A DNA stretch of 7,000 nucleotides from Sulfurimonas sp. (GTDB lineage Bacteria > Campylobacterota > Campylobacteria > Campylobacterales > Sulfurimonadaceae), in assembly GCA_024762745.1 (NCBI GenBank), contig JANTGV010000059.1, forward strand, positions 1 through 7,000. Direction: 5' to 3'. The translations under genes and the position numbers were made by a program. A model generated the notes under the pieces. It saw nothing but the letters and a program-made list of their open reading frames with translations. It was not told the DNA's origin and ran no database searches. Positions 1 to 7,000 of this stretch are shown here, in pieces (within the stretch, counting starts at the first letter, position 1; every line of letters starts with the position of its first letter).

Positions 1-131
1 TCGCAATAAATGGTGTAGGTATCTACACGATAAAAAAACTTATGAATCATTCAGATATTAAAATGACTATGAGATATGCAAAATTAAGCCCTGATGTTGG
101 TTTTGATGCGGTTAAGAGTTTAAGTATATAG
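1..131 (+). CDS. Tyrosine recombinase/integrase, C-terminal end (partial)
   Basis: Reading from base 3, an open frame of 42 codons ends at TAG 129-131; its start lies left of the window. The tail reads ...KKLMNHSDIKMTMRYAKLSP..., the typical end of phage/island integrases. The His of MNH (bases 48-50) sits where the last catalytic His/Trp of the family is found. The Tyr of MRYAKL (bases 75-77) is the expected nucleophile that forms the 3'-phosphotyrosyl link with DNA. The protein would catalyse site-specific integration or excision of a mobile element. Only the last part is visible, so an intact N-terminal half cannot be checked. Tails of this type are common in Campylobacterota integrases, from memory. 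It points toward the restriction operon, which suggests the operon rides on or next to an integrated element. Confidence 0.85.
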   Translation, partial: AINGVGIYTIKKLMNHSDIKMTMRYAKLSPDVGFDAVKSLSI

Positions 132-391
132 TTTTTTCCATATATGGGTTATGTCAAATACATCAAAGTTATTTAGAATATGTTAGTCTTAATCTTATTT
201 TTGATATTCTACATAATAAAGTGAATAAAATATTTAGGCGACTAAAACAAAAACTATAAAGTGTATTTAAAACTTTGGGTTATTGTGAATTTGTTTTTAT
301 ACATATTTTATGTCTACTCACAAAATAACTACAAAAATTCCAAATCAAACAGCGTTTATCCAGTAATTTATTAATGGATTCTAAAAAATGG

Positions 392-409
392 CAATAGAAT
401 TTTCTATTG
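392..409. repeat. Perfect 8-bp inverted repeat upstream of the gene at 435
   Basis: CAATAGAA, two T bases, then TTCTATTG: a perfect dyad ending 14 bases before the ribosome binding site of the gene at 435. Its position fits an operator or a weak leader hairpin. It is AT-rich and not followed by a T-run, so a terminator is unlikely. No function can be shown from sequence alone. Confidence 0.35.
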
Positions 410-423
410 GATACATAAATCAT

Positions 424-428
424 AAAGG
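424..428 (+). promoter_or_regulatory. Ribosome binding site choosing ATG 435
   Basis: AAAGG lies 6 bases before ATG 435-437 but only 3 bases before the in-frame GTG at 432. The spacing favours ATG 435 as the true start of the small plus-strand gene. Confidence 0.5.
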
Positions 429-434
429 TTAGTG

Positions 435-770
435 ATGTTTAATTTCGAAAATAAAGAATTGGTATTTTATATCAATGAAAGACAGATAAAAATAGGTCCG
501 TTCAGTGATCATTATTTTCATCAAAAGGAGGAAAAGTGTTCTAGTCATGAAAATTTTAATAGTTATGATTTTAGATTAACCCTGATGGTTTCTGAGGCAA
601 TCTCAAAACTTGAGGGTATACCACTTAGCGCAAGTCATCAAAGTGGTCGTATAGCCTATGAGTCTTGGATGGAAGATGGTAGTTTTTATAAATATTATAC
701 AGTATATTCAGACTATGTTGATATGCATAGTATTGATATGTATGCCTATCATCAAATTAGAAAACATTAA
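435..770 (+). CDS. Hypothetical protein, 111 residues
   Basis: Open frame of 111 codons ending in TAA 768-770. ATG 435 is preferred to GTG 432 because the AAAGG site has better spacing to it. The product is soluble-looking: no signal peptide and no membrane segment. It is rich in aromatic residues (Tyr, Phe), His and acidic residues, with a tyrosine-heavy C-terminal third (KYYTVYSDYVDMHSIDMYAY). I do not recognise the family and see no catalytic motif, zinc cluster or helix-turn-helix. It is a single gene pointing toward, and convergent with, the restriction operon, next to an integrase end, so it is probably accessory cargo. Codon use looks normal for AT-rich DNA, which supports a real gene, but homologues would be needed to be sure. 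Confidence 0.6.
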   Translation: MFNFENKELVFYINERQIKIGPFSDHYFHQKEEKCSSHENFNSYDFRLTLMVSEAISKLEGIPLSASHQSGRIAYESWMEDGSFYKYYTVYSDYVDMHSIDMYAYHQIRKH

Positions 771-783
771 AAAACTTTCCATG

Positions 784-1038
784 CTAGATTATTATTTTTC
801 TATGACATCCAGATCTTATACAAGACAGATCTAGTATTTTATCAAGTTAGGCATCTTCTATCTGCGGAAAATGATTGAGCTTCCACAATACTATTTCATA
901 TAGTTTTTCTCTATCAAAGTCACTAGGGGATAGGGTGTCTAACTGTTCTGTATGTTATGGTTGGTAATCATACTCTGTCATAAGCTGTTGTGGATTATCT
1001 CCCCAAATATCGGCATATTTTTCAGTAAAATTAGTCAT
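784..1038 (-). pseudogene. Decayed small gene with two internal TAA stops
   Basis: Starts at ATG 1038-1036 behind a good ribosome binding site (GAAGG 1048-1044, 5-base spacing). It begins MTNFTEKYADIWGDNPQQLM, then meets TAA at 957-955. The same frame goes on convincingly (HTEQLDTLSPSDFD, then EKLYEIVLWKLNHFPQIEDA) to a second TAA at 849-847, and then protein-like again (LDKILDLS...GCHRK) to TAG at 786-784. Protein-like sequence on both sides of two stops, without frame shifts, looks like a gene killed by point mutations and cut short near 784, where the convergent gene at 435-770 ends. The YEIVLWKLN segment reminds me of hypothetical proteins found in other accessory regions, but I cannot name a family or function. 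It lies in the direction of the hsd operon, 99 bases after hsdR. Alternatively, only the first 27-codon peptide is made. Confidence 0.6.
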
Positions 1039-1123
1039 AAGAACCTTCTTTAATTTGTAATCTACGTTTATCATAAAATTCATCATTTTATACTTCTTTA
1101 TTAAGTTGAAAACCGATTGGCAT
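1031..1123 (-). pseudogene. Very small broken ORF behind hsdR
   Basis: ATG 1123-1121 opens MPIGFQLNKEV, then TAA 1090-1088. The same frame continues as NDEFYDKRRLQIKEGSYD to TAA 1033-1031. The last 8 bases overlap the start of the next broken gene (ATG at 1038), the kind of coupling expected of real neighbouring genes. The intact version would have been a basic 30-residue peptide, or this may be the end of a once longer gene. It starts 14 bases after the hsdR stop, so it would have been cotranscribed. I do not recognise it. With so few codons, chance is a real alternative; the 8-base overlap and the similar decay of the next gene are the main support. Confidence 0.4.
1044..1048 (-). promoter_or_regulatory. 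Ribosome binding site of the decayed gene
   Basis: GAAGG on the minus strand, 5 bases before ATG 1038-1036. This near-ideal site is the reason for choosing that start over the in-frame ATG codons further upstream (around 1070-1085), and it supports the view that a translated gene existed here. Confidence 0.5.
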
Positions 1124-1137
1124 GCTTATTATAGGTA

Positions 1138-4100
1138 TCAAACCTGTCCGCCAACACCTTTAAACTTATCAACAAAAGCAGATATCTTTTGAAAAACGCT
1201 CTCTTTTTTTGTTAAATACTGCGGGTTAAGTGGACTCATCTTGGGTAATATATCATTTAATTCTGTTCCATTTTCACTGGCATACTCACGCTTTAGTGAT
1301 GCTTTGATGTAACGTTTGGCCGCTTCTTCATTTAACTTTTCATCACTAATTAGCTCATTTATTTCACTTTTTTGCTGCTCTTGAGCAAAGCTATAAAAGG
1401 CATCTAATATACTCGCTTTATCAGCTATAGTATCTAAGTTCGTTTGATTGATAAAATCAACCACTAAACTCTCTTTAGCACGGTTACCAAGACTTGCACG
1501 AATTAAACGCCGTACCTCATCCACTAAGGCTGACTTGTCTTTCATTTTTTTATTGTGCTCAAAGATAAGTTCTAAAATATAGTCTAAGTTGATCTCTTGA
1601 GATTTTAGTAAGTCAACCTCAAAAACCACATCATCCCAGTCAATGCTAGAACTTTCATTATCATTAGCCGATTTTTCACGACGTTGCCACTCACGTATAT
1701 CATTATAGGTAGAACGGTAGTCTTGAATGGCGCGTTGTGATGGCATCTCTATGGTTTGCATAAGTGCTAAGTCATCATCACTTAAGTAGTGACTCTCTTT
1801 AAATGCCTCAACTGCCTCATCATCATCCATATCAAGATCTTGCAAAGCTTGTAAGCTTGCAAATTCATCATAGTTCTGTAAGATGTTTTCAGCACGGAGA
1901 TATTCTCCAAAGAGCTTAGTAAATGCCTTCTTGTCGCTCTCTTTGACTATCTCATCAGGCTGGGGGAAACGTTCCTGTAGTTCACGCACTACTTCCATAA
2001 AACCACGTCGTGCCTCACCTGTAGCAGTATCACTAAAGCCACTCATATACTCTTCATAGCTTTTTTCTAACACTATATTTTTAGTGTTGTTATTACCAAA
2101 AGTAGTGATAGCATCAATGGTTGCTTGTTCCAAGTCCCTAAAGGTAACAATATTCCCAAAGGTCTTCGTGGCATCATAAATACGGTTAGTACGTGAATAT
2201 GCCTGTATTAAACCATGATAACGCAGGTTTTTATCTACAAACAAAGTGTTTAAGGTTGGTGCATCAAAGCCCGTTAAAAACATCCCAACAACAATGAGTA
2301 AGTCTACTTCCCCAGACTTGACCCGTTTAGCAAGGTCACGATAGTAGTTTTGAAATGCCTTAGAGTCAACACCGAAGGAAGTTTTGAACATAGCGTTATA
2401 ATCATTTATCACCTTGGTTAAAAACTCTTTAGCACTGCTGTCCATAGCACTTAGTTCAAAGCTCTCATCTACGATTTCGCCTATGGCACTTTGCTCCTCG
2501 TTCGCTGCATAAGAAAAAATAGTTGCAATACGAAGTGGTTTTGACGCCTCTTTTTGTAGCTTATTGAGTGCTTCATAATAAACCTTAGCAGCATCCACAC
2601 TACTCACGGCAAACATAGCGTTAAAGCCTTTTGCCCCAGCTTGCTTTCTATGGGTTTTTTGTCTAAAATTATTTAAGATGTATTGTGATATCTCACTGAT
2701 ACGCTCAGGGTGCAGTAAGGCTTGTTTGTTCTCATAGGCAGTCAGTTTCTTCTCATCTTGCTCAGCCTCTATCTCTTTAAACTGAGGACGTACATCGTTA
2801 TAGTCTACTTTAAACTTCAACACCTTTTCATCACGGATTGCATCTGTTATTACATAGGAATGAAGTTCTCTACCAAAGACACTTGCGGTATCTTCTGAAC
2901 CTAATGCATTGATACCTGCAAAGATAGGTGTTCCAGTAAAGCCAAACTGATAATACTTCTTAAACTTTTTCTTGAGGTTTTTTTGTGCTTCACCAAACTG
3001 ACTACGATGTGCCTCATCAAATATAAAAACCACTTGTTTTGAGTAAATTTCTAAATCACTCTCACTCTTCATTAAGTTGTTAAGCTTTTGGATGGTGGTG
3101 ACGATGATTTTGTTATCATCTTTGTCGATGTTACGCTTGAGTCCTGCGGTGCTCTCTGAACCGTTTACACTATCAGGCGAAAAGCGTTGGTACTCTTTCA
3201 TAGTCTGATAATCTAAATCTTTTCTATCTACAACAAAAAGAACCTTATCTACAAAGTCCAAGTCAGTCGCAAGTCTAGCCGCTTTAAAACTTGTAAGCGT
3301 CTTACCTGAGCCTGTCGTATGCCAAATGTAACCACCACTTTCTAAACTGCTCCATTTCTTGGCATGGTGAGCACTGTTTATCTTCCAGAGTATGCGCTCA
3401 GTCGCCGCTATCTGGTAAGGTCTCATCACAAGTAGTGTATCACTTGCATCAAATACACTGTACTCTAACAACACCTTTAAAAGTGTCTCTTTCTGTAAAA
3501 AAGTAGCCGTAAAGTCTTTCAAATCTTTGATCAAGCCATTGTCAGCCTTCGCCCAGTTCATAGTAAAATCAAAGCTGTTTTTATCACGCTTAGTGGTATT
3601 GGCAAAGTAACGGCTATCGGTACCGTTTGAGATAACAAAGAGTTGCAGATACTTAAAAAGAGAGTTCTCTGTGTTAAAACTCTCTTTAGAGTAACGGTGC
3701 ACTTGATTAAAAGCTTCACGTATAGCAACACCTCGTTTTTTTAGCTCTATTTGCACCAAAGGTAAGCCATTGACTAAGATGGTTACATCGTAACGATTGG
3801 CTTGTGTACCCGTTTGCTCAAACTGTTTAATCACCTGTACTTTGTTTCGGGCTATCTTCTTTTTATCCACTAAGTAGATGTTTTGAATATGCCCATCATT
3901 AAAAACAAAATCATAGATATGGTCGTCTTGTATCTTACGTGTTTTGTCGATGCTGTTGTCACTTGGCTTGTCTAAGTACTGCTCAACAAAACGCTGCCAC
4001 TCGTCTTCTTCAAACTTCATCGCGTTGAGCTCTTGTAACTGCTCACGGACATTGGCTAACATCTTCTCAGGGGTATTTAGCCCTGCTACAAACTCATAGC

Positions 4101-4242
4101 CTTGGTTTTGCAAGTCTTTTATCAGTTCATTTTCTAAGTCTGCTTCGCTTTGGTAGCCACTGCCTTCTTGCTCAATCTTGACATACTTGTCTAAGACGAT
4201 GAAGTTGTTTGATTCTGCTATGGGTTTAGTTTTATGACTCAT
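1138..4242 (-). CDS. hsdR: Type I restriction enzyme, R subunit (HsdR), type IC-like
   Basis: A 1034-residue motor and nuclease subunit that translocates DNA with ATP and cuts it when the HsdM-HsdS core meets unmethylated sites. The sequence is strikingly close to EcoR124I HsdR as I recall it (about 1038 residues). The N-terminal PD-(D/E)xK nuclease has Asp152, Glu166 and Lys168 (RYDVTI and QIELKKRG), matching EcoR124I Asp151/Glu165/Lys167 with a one-residue shift. Next is helicase domain 1 with Walker A HTTGSGKT (308-315, Lys314), DEAH box (409-412) and FTGTP (435-439). Helicase domain 2 carries [18 protein letters not shown] (651-668) and the arginine-finger motif QAYSRTNR (680-687). The helical C-terminal part, from about 730, ends KFKGVGGQV. 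All key residues are present and the frame is intact. ATG 4242 overlaps the end of prrC by 11 bases and has GAGG (4255-4252) 9 bases upstream. Sampled lines are about 42% G+C, clearly above prrC. Confidence 0.97.
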   Translation of the reverse strand: MSHKTKPIAESNNFIVLDKYVKIEQEGSGYQSEADLENELIKDLQNQGYEFVAGLNTPEKMLANVREQLQELNAMKFEEDEWQRFVEQYLDKPSDNSIDKTRKIQDDHIYDFVFNDGHIQNIYLVDKKKIARNKVQVIKQFEQTGTQANRYDVTILVNGLPLVQIELKKRGVAIREAFNQVHRYSKESFNTENSLFKYLQLFVISNGTDSRYFANTTKRDKNSFDFTMNWAKADNGLIKDLKDFTATFLQKETLLKVLLEYSVFDASDTLLVMRPYQIAATERILWKINSAHHAKKWSSLESGGYIWHTTGSGKTLTSFKAARLATDLDFVDKVLFVVDRKDLDYQTMKEYQRFSPDSVNGSESTAGLKRNIDKDDNKIIVTTIQKLNNLMKSESDLEIYSKQVVFIFDEAHRSQFGEAQKNLKKKFKKYYQFGFTGTPIFAGINALGSEDTASVFGRELHSYVITDAIRDEKVLKFKVDYNDVRPQFKEIEAEQDEKKLTAYENKQALLHPERISEISQYILNNFRQKTHRKQAGAKGFNAMFAVSSVDAAKVYYEALNKLQKEASKPLRIATIFSYAANEEQSAIGEIVDESFELSAMDSSAKEFLTKVINDYNAMFKTSFGVDSKAFQNYYRDLAKRVKSGEVDLLIVVGMFLTGFDAPTLNTLFVDKNLRYHGLIQAYSRTNRIYDATKTFGNIVTFRDLEQATIDAITTFGNNNTKNIVLEKSYEEYMSGFSDTATGEARRGFMEVVRELQERFPQPDEIVKESDKKAFTKLFGEYLRAENILQNYDEFASLQALQDLDMDDDEAVEAFKESHYLSDDDLALMQTIEMPSQRAIQDYRSTYNDIREWQRREKSANDNESSSIDWDDVVFEVDLLKSQEINLDYILELIFEHNKKMKDKSALVDEVRRLIRASLGNRAKESLVVDFINQTNLDTIADKASILDAFYSFAQEQQKSEINELISDEKLNEEAAKRYIKASLKREYASENGTELNDILPKMSPLNPQYLTKKESVFQKISAFVDKFKGVGGQV

Positions 4243-5386
4243 TTAGCTCTACCTCTTTCCAATATTTGGAATTATCAATTAAATGATTAAAAAGTAATTT
4301 AACTGTTTGTTTCTCTGGGTCTGTAGGTTCTGCAATCTGTTCACTTGATAAGCTACTATGGGAGTAAAATGTCATAATACGACTTACATAAGCCTCTCTA
4401 CCATCAACTGGTAAGAGTTCAGACCACTTGCTATGACCAAGAAAGTTAGCCGTTTTTTCATATAAGTTACGAAGTAAGACAAAATGATATTTTGATATAT
4501 TATTAGTATCAATAGCTTGCTTTATAGTGTCTCTTAAATATAGATGATATGAAAAACTTTTATTAGAATCCCCACCTTTTTCATGTAGCTCAAAATTGCC
4601 ATCTTCTAACTTACTCAACATATAAGAAGTTTTATTTCCAAGTTCATTGTAAAGCACATTATAAAAAAGCGGGTTATGCGTTGATAAAACAAATTTAATA
4701 TCTGATGTACTTGATGTGATAAGTTTAGATATATTTACTGCCAATTCAATCAAATGATTTTCATCTAAGGAACTCACAGGATCATCTATAAAAATGTATT
4801 CGAGCTGATGAAAAGGATTAGTATCATCATACTCTTCCTCAGGCTTGTTCAGTTCACTAACTACCTCTTCAATTAATGTATAAAAGATGCTCCAAATAAA
4901 GTTACTCTCTTCGCCTTTAGAGATTTTAATATTATGATCATGTGTACCGTTTCCTCGTTCAAATGAGAAGGTGACTTCAGAATATGCTTTAACTAAAACA
5001 TCTCTATCATTTTCATCTTTAAATGTATATTCTTGATTAAAATGTGGGGTTAATTTGTCGTTAGTATAACGTTGAAAATTTGTAATCACATTTAGATCAT
5101 GTCCTTGCGCTATAAATATCCATGGCGTAAATGCATTTGGTTGAATCTTTAATTTTGGTTCACTATCACCTACTAAATCATTTTCCCAATAAAACAGGTC
5201 TTCAGTAAAGGCATTGTAATAAAGGATTTTTGAGCCAGTCGTTTCAGGTTCATCTTTAGGTGCAATCAACTCTTTAAACTCACGTGAAAGCCGTGTTTTT
5301 CCAGAACCATTAAAGGCGTAAATGAGTTGCACTTTTTTAGGTGAATCTTTAAGGTCTTGAGCAATCTGTTCTAGTGTCTTTGACAT
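4232..5386 (-). CDS. prrC: PrrC-type anticodon nuclease (ABC-like ATPase fused to tRNA nuclease)
   Basis: 384 residues against 396 in E. coli PrrC, with a shorter N-terminus. The N-terminal ATPase has an ABC-like set: Walker A AFNGSGKT (24-31), signature-like SKGEES (156-161), Walker [11 protein letters not shown] (199-208) and the switch His in STHNP (235-239). A strongly conserved PrrC segment [18 protein letters not shown] lies at 53-70. The C-terminal nuclease has the catalytic set Arg306, Glu310 (LLRNLYEK) and His343 (YSHSSLS), matching E. coli Arg320/Glu324/His356. Asp273 in [11 protein letters not shown] lines up with Asp287, implicated in reading the tRNA-Lys anticodon. In E. coli the protein cuts tRNA-Lys 5' of the wobble base after phage T4 Stp peptide disturbs the EcoprrI complex that keeps it silent. 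The place between hsdS and hsdR is the same. ATG 5386 lies one base after the hsdS stop. Sampled lines are only about 28% G+C. RloC is excluded by size. Whether the target is tRNA-Lys here is inference. Confidence 0.95.
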   Translation of the reverse strand: MSKTLEQIAQDLKDSPKKVQLIYAFNGSGKTRLSREFKELIAPKDEPETTGSKILYYNAFTEDLFYWENDLVGDSEPKLKIQPNAFTPWIFIAQGHDLNVITNFQRYTNDKLTPHFNQEYTFKDENDRDVLVKAYSEVTFSFERGNGTHDHNIKISKGEESNFIWSIFYTLIEEVVSELNKPEEEYDDTNPFHQLEYIFIDDPVSSLDENHLIELAVNISKLITSSTSDIKFVLSTHNPLFYNVLYNELGNKTSYMLSKLEDGNFELHEKGGDSNKSFSYHLYLRDTIKQAIDTNNISKYHFVLLRNLYEKTANFLGHSKWSELLPVDGREAYVSRIMTFYSHSSLSSEQIAEPTDPEKQTVKLLFNHLIDNSKYWKEVELNES

Positions 5387-5387
5387 A

Positions 5388-6662
5388 TTATGATCCTACT
5401 ATAGGTTTATGAAAGTTTAAGAGCTGTTCGCGGTAGTATTCATACTGCTGTTGGCGCAAGGCTATCTCTTTGGGTAGACCCTCGCTGATGGAGTTTGTAA
5501 GGGTGTCGAATTTGTCTAGGATGGTAACTATTCGGGTTTGTTCTTCTGGGTCTGGGATAGGGATAATTACTTTTTCTAAACCTTTAGCATTGATAGCAGA
5601 AATTTTTCCAGAAGAAACACTTTTACGTATTTGATTTTGAAAAGATCGAGTTCTAGTGAAGTATGCTACATATTTAGGATTCAGGTTAGATTTGTAGAAA
5701 AAACAAGCATCATGAATCACAACTCCTTCATCACCAAACCAAGCGGTTCCCATACCGATATCTTCTATTGTCTCACCTGCGGCAACAAAAACAACATCAC
5801 CTTTTTCAGCAGTTCGAAGTTTCTTAGTTTGCACTAACTCAGGACTAACAAATGATTTCGCCTTATCTGCCCATATACCGTAATGTGTATACATTTGACC
5901 ATAATGAATACAAGGAACACCTTCAGATATCATATCTGTCTTAACAAAGCGCTTCCCACGAATAAACTCACCAACTTCAGGATCTCCCAAACGCTTCCAT
6001 TCAACTTCTCCCTCTGCAAAGCTTAATAGCTGGTCACGGTAATAGTTGTACTGTTTTTTACGCATACTAAGCTCTGCTGTAAGCTCTGCTGTAAGCTCTG
6101 CTGTAAGCTCTGTGAAGGTGTCCAAAATACGGACGATTTCGGTTTGGATATTTAGGGGTGGGATGGGGATTTTAAGTTTTCGAAATCTCTCCTTTGAAAT
6201 ATTAAAACGTGTTACACCACTTGACGTTTTTGCAATTTCTGTACGCATAAAATGGCTACGAAATAGATATTTTAAGAACTCAGGTCTTAACAAGTTATTA
6301 TCATGAAAACGAACGCCAAAAGAAAAGCTGTTCAAATAAATACTTTCATTAAAGTCAATCGTTATGGCTGAAGACATACCAGCCTCAATTGCTGTTTCTG
6401 AAGAACCTGTAAAAAGTACATCACCATATTTTACTTCGTGCTGATTCTCATCATGTCCAACTCTGACTAAATCAAGGTTGTCGAAATTAATATCGATGTT
6501 ATTGAAAATATTTTTATAAGAGATATATTTAGCATTACCATTTTGAAAGTCTTTTTTATTTTTACCTGTAAGACCACCGTAAATATTTGCAATATTTCCT
6601 AATTCTTTCCACTCAACATCAATCCCCTCAAGCAGTTGAACCATACGCTTCACATTACTCAC
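5388..6662 (-). CDS. hsdS: Type I restriction-modification specificity subunit (HsdS), type IC-like
   Basis: 424 residues; determines which DNA sequence is methylated or restricted. Two target recognition domains (TRD1 about 16-168, TRD2 about 220-370) are each followed by a conserved helical region. The central one (ILDTF... to [15 protein letters not shown], 179-215) and the C-terminal one ([10 protein letters not shown]... to [15 protein letters not shown], 381-417) are related, the usual internal duplication. The central region carries TEL followed by three TAEL copies (184-198), the EcoR124I/II-type spacer element. The start is GTG 6662, whose first bases overlap the hsdM stop (GTGA). 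An ATG at residue 7 (6644) is possible but has a poorer ribosome site. TRD1 is more AT-rich than TRD2 and the conserved regions, which suggests domain swapping. The specificity cannot be read from sequence. The stop TAA is one base before prrC. Confidence 0.96.
   Translation of the reverse strand: MSNVKRMVQLLEGIDVEWKELGNIANIYGGLTGKNKKDFQNGNAKYISYKNIFNNIDINFDNLDLVRVGHDENQHEVKYGDVLFTGSSETAIEAGMSSAITIDFNESIYLNSFSFGVRFHDNNLLRPEFLKYLFRSHFMRTEIAKTSSGVTRFNISKERFRKLKIPIPPLNIQTEIVRILDTFTELTAELTAELTAELSMRKKQYNYYRDQLLSFAEGEVEWKRLGDPEVGEFIRGKRFVKTDMISEGVPCIHYGQMYTHYGIWADKAKSFVSPELVQTKKLRTAEKGDVVFVAAGETIEDIGMGTAWFGDEGVVIHDACFFYKSNLNPKYVAYFTRTRSFQNQIRKSVSSGKISAINAKGLEKVIIPIPDPEEQTRIVTILDKFDTLTNSISEGLPKEIALRQQQYEYYREQLLNFHKPIVGS
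5394..5400 (-). promoter_or_regulatory. Ribosome binding site of prrC inside the hsdS end
   Basis: AGTAGGA on the minus strand, with 7 bases between it and ATG 5386. It lies in the last codons of hsdS, so ribosomes finishing hsdS end on top of the prrC start. Translation of the toxin is thus likely coupled to that of the specificity subunit. Confidence 0.55.
6068..6112 (-). repeat. Tandem 12-bp repeat in hsdS coding TAEL (three full copies)
   Basis: A perfect period-12 tract of 45 bases (3.75 units). The coding-strand unit is ACAGCAGAGCTT, full copies at 6104-6093, 6092-6081 and 6080-6069, preceded by ACAGAGCTT (TEL). The copies are identical at DNA level, so the tract can change length by slippage or unequal recombination without shifting frame. 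In the EcoR124 family, two TAEL copies go with a 6-bp spacer in the recognition site and three with a 7-bp spacer. Three here predicts the longer form. Confidence 0.93.
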
Positions 6663-7000
6663 GCCTCAATCTCCGCTACAATGGTATCAATATCGGCACG
6701 TAACTTATCTATCTTTTCTACAGTTGTTTTAATCTCAGCATTTAGTTCGGTTATATCTACCTTTTCACGGGTATCTTTTACTTCTACATAAGAACTTACA
6801 GAGAGGTTGTAATCATTTTCGGCTATGGCATCGTTGTCTACTAACTTCGTAAAGTGTTCTACATTTTCTTTAGCATCAAAGGCTTTCATAATTTGTTCTA
6901 TATGATTATTTTTACCCTCATAGGTTAAGACATTGTTATTGGTCTCTTTTTTAAACAGACCGCTTGCATCGATGAATTGGGTTTTATACTCTGTTTTACT
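6659..7000 (-). CDS. hsdM: Type I DNA methyltransferase subunit (HsdM), C-terminal end (partial)
   Basis: 113 codons of an open frame running in from the right edge and ending with TGA 6661-6659. It begins within ...[18 protein letters not shown] (the usual 'FIDAS...' strand after the catalytic domain of HsdM). It continues with HIEQIMKAF and [14 protein letters not shown], then a Lys/Glu-rich helical tail likely to form a coiled coil ([18 protein letters not shown]). This is the C-terminal part of the N6-adenine methyltransferase that binds HsdS as a pair. The SAM-binding and NPPY motifs lie outside the window. An internal ATG at 6889 is not the start, because the conserved sequence continues upstream. 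The stop overlaps the hsdS start by four bases, so the two are translationally coupled. The promoter of the whole operon should lie further right. Confidence 0.95.
   Translation of the reverse strand, partial: SKTEYKTQFIDASGLFKKETNNNVLTYEGKNNHIEQIMKAFDAKENVEHFTKLVDNDAIAENDYNLSVSSYVEVKDTREKVDITELNAEIKTTVEKIDKLRADIDTIVAEIEA

Larger units (their letters stand above)
132..434. other. AT-rich intergenic region after the integrase
   Basis: About 300 bases with stops in all frames and no coding remnant that I can see on either strand. It is strongly AT-rich. A weak promoter-like pair lies at TTGATA (201-206), 17 bases, AATAAA (224-229), or TAAAAT at 226-231 with longer spacing; it could serve the plus-strand gene at 435 but is not convincing in such AT-rich DNA. 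A perfect dyad at 392-409 is listed separately. I see no tRNA gene, no clear attachment repeat, and no GC-rich hairpin with a T-run behind the integrase. Confidence 0.5.

Noticed and set aside
811..832. Two AGATCT copies considered as a terminator hairpin for the operon
   Set aside because: Six-base stem with a 10-base loop, low G+C and no following T-run on either strand; AGATCT is also self-complementary, so the pairing is weak evidence.
784..1123. TAA reassigned to a sense codon, since three small-frame interruptions are all TAA
   Set aside because: TAA ends hsdS and prrC at their expected family ends in the same operon, so it works as a stop; decay by point mutation in AT-rich DNA is simpler.
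4232..5386. RloC or a generic OLD/RecF-like ATPase as identity of the 384-residue protein
   Set aside because: RloC is about twice this size, with a long coiled coil and zinc hook that are absent here. The C-terminal nuclease triad, the anticodon segment and the place between hsdS and hsdR fit PrrC specifically.
5631..5837. Plus-strand open frame of 68 codons within hsdS
   Set aside because: It lies fully opposite the well-supported hsdS reading frame, has no ribosome site of note and no protein-like features; it is a shadow of TRD2.
6068..6112. Tandem repeat considered as a CRISPR-like or other non-coding array
   Set aside because: The unit is 12 bp with no spacers, lies in frame within hsdS, and codes the known TAEL element.
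6046..6306. Plus-strand open frame of 86 codons with a repeated Ser-Ala-Val motif
   Set aside because: The repeat is just the antisense of the hsdS TAEL repeat tract; the frame is antisense to hsdS.
6659..6889. Separate 76-residue gene starting at ATG 6889
   Set aside because: The same frame continues upstream to the window edge with conserved HsdM sequence ([11 protein letters not shown]), so it is the end of hsdM.

Overview
The window is most of a type I (IC-like) restriction-modification operon on the minus strand. The order is hsdM (C-terminal end only, cut by the window edge), hsdS, a prrC-type anticodon nuclease gene, then hsdR. This is the same order as the E. coli prr locus (prrA-prrB-prrC-prrD). 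There, PrrC is a latent tRNA-Lys anticodon nuclease held inactive by the EcoprrI restriction complex and released when a phage inhibits restriction. All four reading frames here are intact as far as they can be seen, and the ATPase, helicase and nuclease residues known for these families are present.

Layout. Bases 1-131 (plus) are the end of a tyrosine recombinase/integrase gene. Bases 132-434 are AT-rich and non-coding, with one perfect dyad. Bases 435-770 (plus) encode a 111-residue protein I do not recognise. Bases 784-1123 (minus) hold two small broken genes directly behind hsdR, interrupted by in-frame TAA codons. Then come hsdR (1138-4242), prrC (4232-5386), hsdS (5388-6662) and the end of hsdM (6659-7000), all on the minus strand with overlaps or a 1-base gap, so probably one transcript starting beyond the right edge.

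How it works together. HsdM and HsdS would form the methyltransferase. HsdR would add ATP-driven translocation and DNA cleavage of unmodified invading DNA. PrrC would dock on this complex as a second line that cuts tRNA and stops translation if a phage blocks restriction. HsdS carries three perfect 12-bp repeats encoding Thr-Ala-Glu-Leu, the element whose copy number sets the spacer length of the recognition site in EcoR124I/EcoR124II. The system could therefore change DNA specificity by repeat slippage.

Organism. The low G+C, the style of the integrase tail (NHSDIKMTMRYAKLSPD) and the gene content would fit Campylobacterota (Sulfurimonas/Arcobacter-like) or another AT-rich Gram-negative. This is a guess from style, not proof. 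The integrase end, broken small genes and uneven base composition suggest an accessory island. The defence module belongs to a known class; the less-described parts are the decayed tail behind hsdR and the unknown gene at 435.
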